A stretch of 64,000 bases of DNA from an uncultured Candidatus Nitrosopumilus sp. (GTDB lineage Archaea; Thermoproteota; Nitrososphaeria; Nitrososphaerales; Nitrosopumilaceae), in contig CATOSM010000002.1 in assembly GCA_951812645.1 (NCBI GenBank), positions 62,001 to 126,000 of the forward strand. Direction: 5' to 3'. The notes beneath the pieces are model-generated. The model had not been told where the DNA came from. It ran no database searches and was given only the letters and a program-made list of their open reading frames with translations. The position numbers were made by a program, and so were the translations under genes. Of the stretch, positions 63,407 through 64,000 are shown in pieces. Numbering within the stretch: the stretch's first letter is position 1; each line of letters opens with the position of its first letter.

Positions 63407-64000
63407 CTATTCTACATAGTGATTGTGCGTTAAATTATCATAGAATCTGACTGATTTTAAATTCACAAATTCCAGCATTCCATACCTTGATAATTCCCTT
63501 CCAAATCCACTATTCTTTATTCCCCCAAACGGAATCCTTGGATCTGAAATTACTACGTTATTGACGCTTACTATGCCTGATTCTATCCGTCTGGACATCT
63601 TGTCTGCTTTGGCCAAATCTTTTGTCCAGATGCTTGCACCTAGTCCGAATTCACTTTGGTTTGCTAGTTTCACTGCCTCACTTTCATTCTCAACAATTGT
63701 GATTGGGGCTACTGGTCCAAATGTCTCTTCCTGTGCAATTCTCATCTCTGGCTTGATATTTTTGAGGATTGTAGGTTCGTAGAAAAATCCCCTGCTTTGA
63801 ATTTCAGAGCCGCCTAATAGAATCTCTGCACCTTTTTGCTTTGCATCCTCTACAATTCCGGAAATTGTTTCCAGTCCGCCTTTACTTGATAACGGTCCAA
63901 TGTCTGTCTCCATCGACGTGGGATCTCCGACTTTAAGCTCTGATGTTTTTTTAACAAACAATTCAATAAATTCATCCGCAATATTTTTTCCGACAAAAAA
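63407..64000 (-). CDS. Aldehyde dehydrogenase, C-terminal part (runs off the window)
   Basis: The last 197 residues of an NAD(P)-dependent aldehyde dehydrogenase; the 5' part, including the catalytic Cys, lies beyond 64000. Recognisable pieces: VGDPTSMETDIGPL, the conserved EETFGPVAPI and the C-terminal PFGGIKNSGFGRELSRYGML and FVNLKSV. The ending is closest to succinate-semialdehyde dehydrogenases of the YneI/Sad type, which would fit C4 metabolism here, but specificity is not determinable from this part. Confidence 0.9.
   Translation of the reverse strand, partial: FFVGKNIADEFIELFVKKTSELKVGDPTSMETDIGPLSSKGGLETISGIVEDAKQKGAEILLGGSEIQSRGFFYEPTILKNIKPEMRIAQEETFGPVAPITIVENESEAVKLANQSEFGLGASIWTKDLAKADKMSRRIESGIVSVNNVVISDPRIPFGGIKNSGFGRELSRYGMLEFVNLKSVRFYDNLTHNHYVE

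Overview
The window comes from a low-GC ammonia-oxidising thaumarchaeon (Nitrososphaeria, most likely the Nitrosopumilaceae). The evidence is an archaeal information-processing set (L39e, L31e, L15e, Rpo7, Spt4, Alba, HerA-NurA-Mre11-Rad50, a divergent FtsZ-like protein), a thaumarchaeal NirK-type multicopper oxidase, a membrane pyrophosphatase, several cupredoxin or cell-surface proteins, and TATA boxes placed for leaderless mRNAs.

Layout. (1) 1-20,040 is an accessory island that ends at a tyrosine recombinase beside the rpl39e-rpl31e operon. It carries two AbiE-like toxin-antitoxin pairs, a PLD-like protein, an AbrB-type regulator, surface/pilin-like proteins and an Hsp70/J-domain gene set. 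It is heavily decayed: four IS5-family copies, four in-frame stops and several frameshifts. (2) 20,134-26,914 is core: L39e, L31e, FtsZ-like, tRNA methylthiotransferase, fumarase/aspartase-family lyase, NirK and a SerA-like dehydrogenase. (3) 26,915-32,340 holds a beta-helix surface protein, another IS copy and further surface proteins. (4) 32,605-51,398 is a dense core block: L15e, thioredoxin-fold, HEAT and Kazal-cupredoxin proteins, the HerA-NurA-Mre11-Rad50 end-resection operon, the NadX-NadA-NadC route to NAD, Spt4-Rpo7, the Mrp/ApbC Fe-S carrier, dephospho-CoA kinase, an SprT-like peptidase, a predicted C/D box guide RNA and the pyrophosphatase. (5) 51,570-58,440 is a second accessory patch: an ATPase pseudogene, two IS copies, a second beta-helix surface protein and a CFI-box surface protein. 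(6) 58,445-64,000 has a basic chromatin-like protein, an SPFH protein, small zinc proteins, Alba, two pseudogenes (SnoaL-like and a DASS transporter) and the 3' part of an aldehyde dehydrogenase.

Main observations. Seven copies of an IS5-family element fall into two sequence types and a type1/type2 chimera. The six copies that reach the ORFA/ORFB junction all keep an A6 run followed by G4-6, where the transposase frame is broken; a -1 shift there restores a full DDE transposase, and in one copy nothing else is broken. Two surface-protein genes 26 kb apart share an identically spaced TATA box plus CCTNTGATCANAGG palindrome immediately before the start codon. An AbiE-like operon carries paired 26-bp operator-like repeats. 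nadX is preceded by a 15-nt palindrome and followed by a 23-nt palindrome. The many lesions concentrated in mobile and accessory genes point to ongoing genome erosion driven by the IS family, although assembly errors at homopolymers cannot be excluded from sequence alone.
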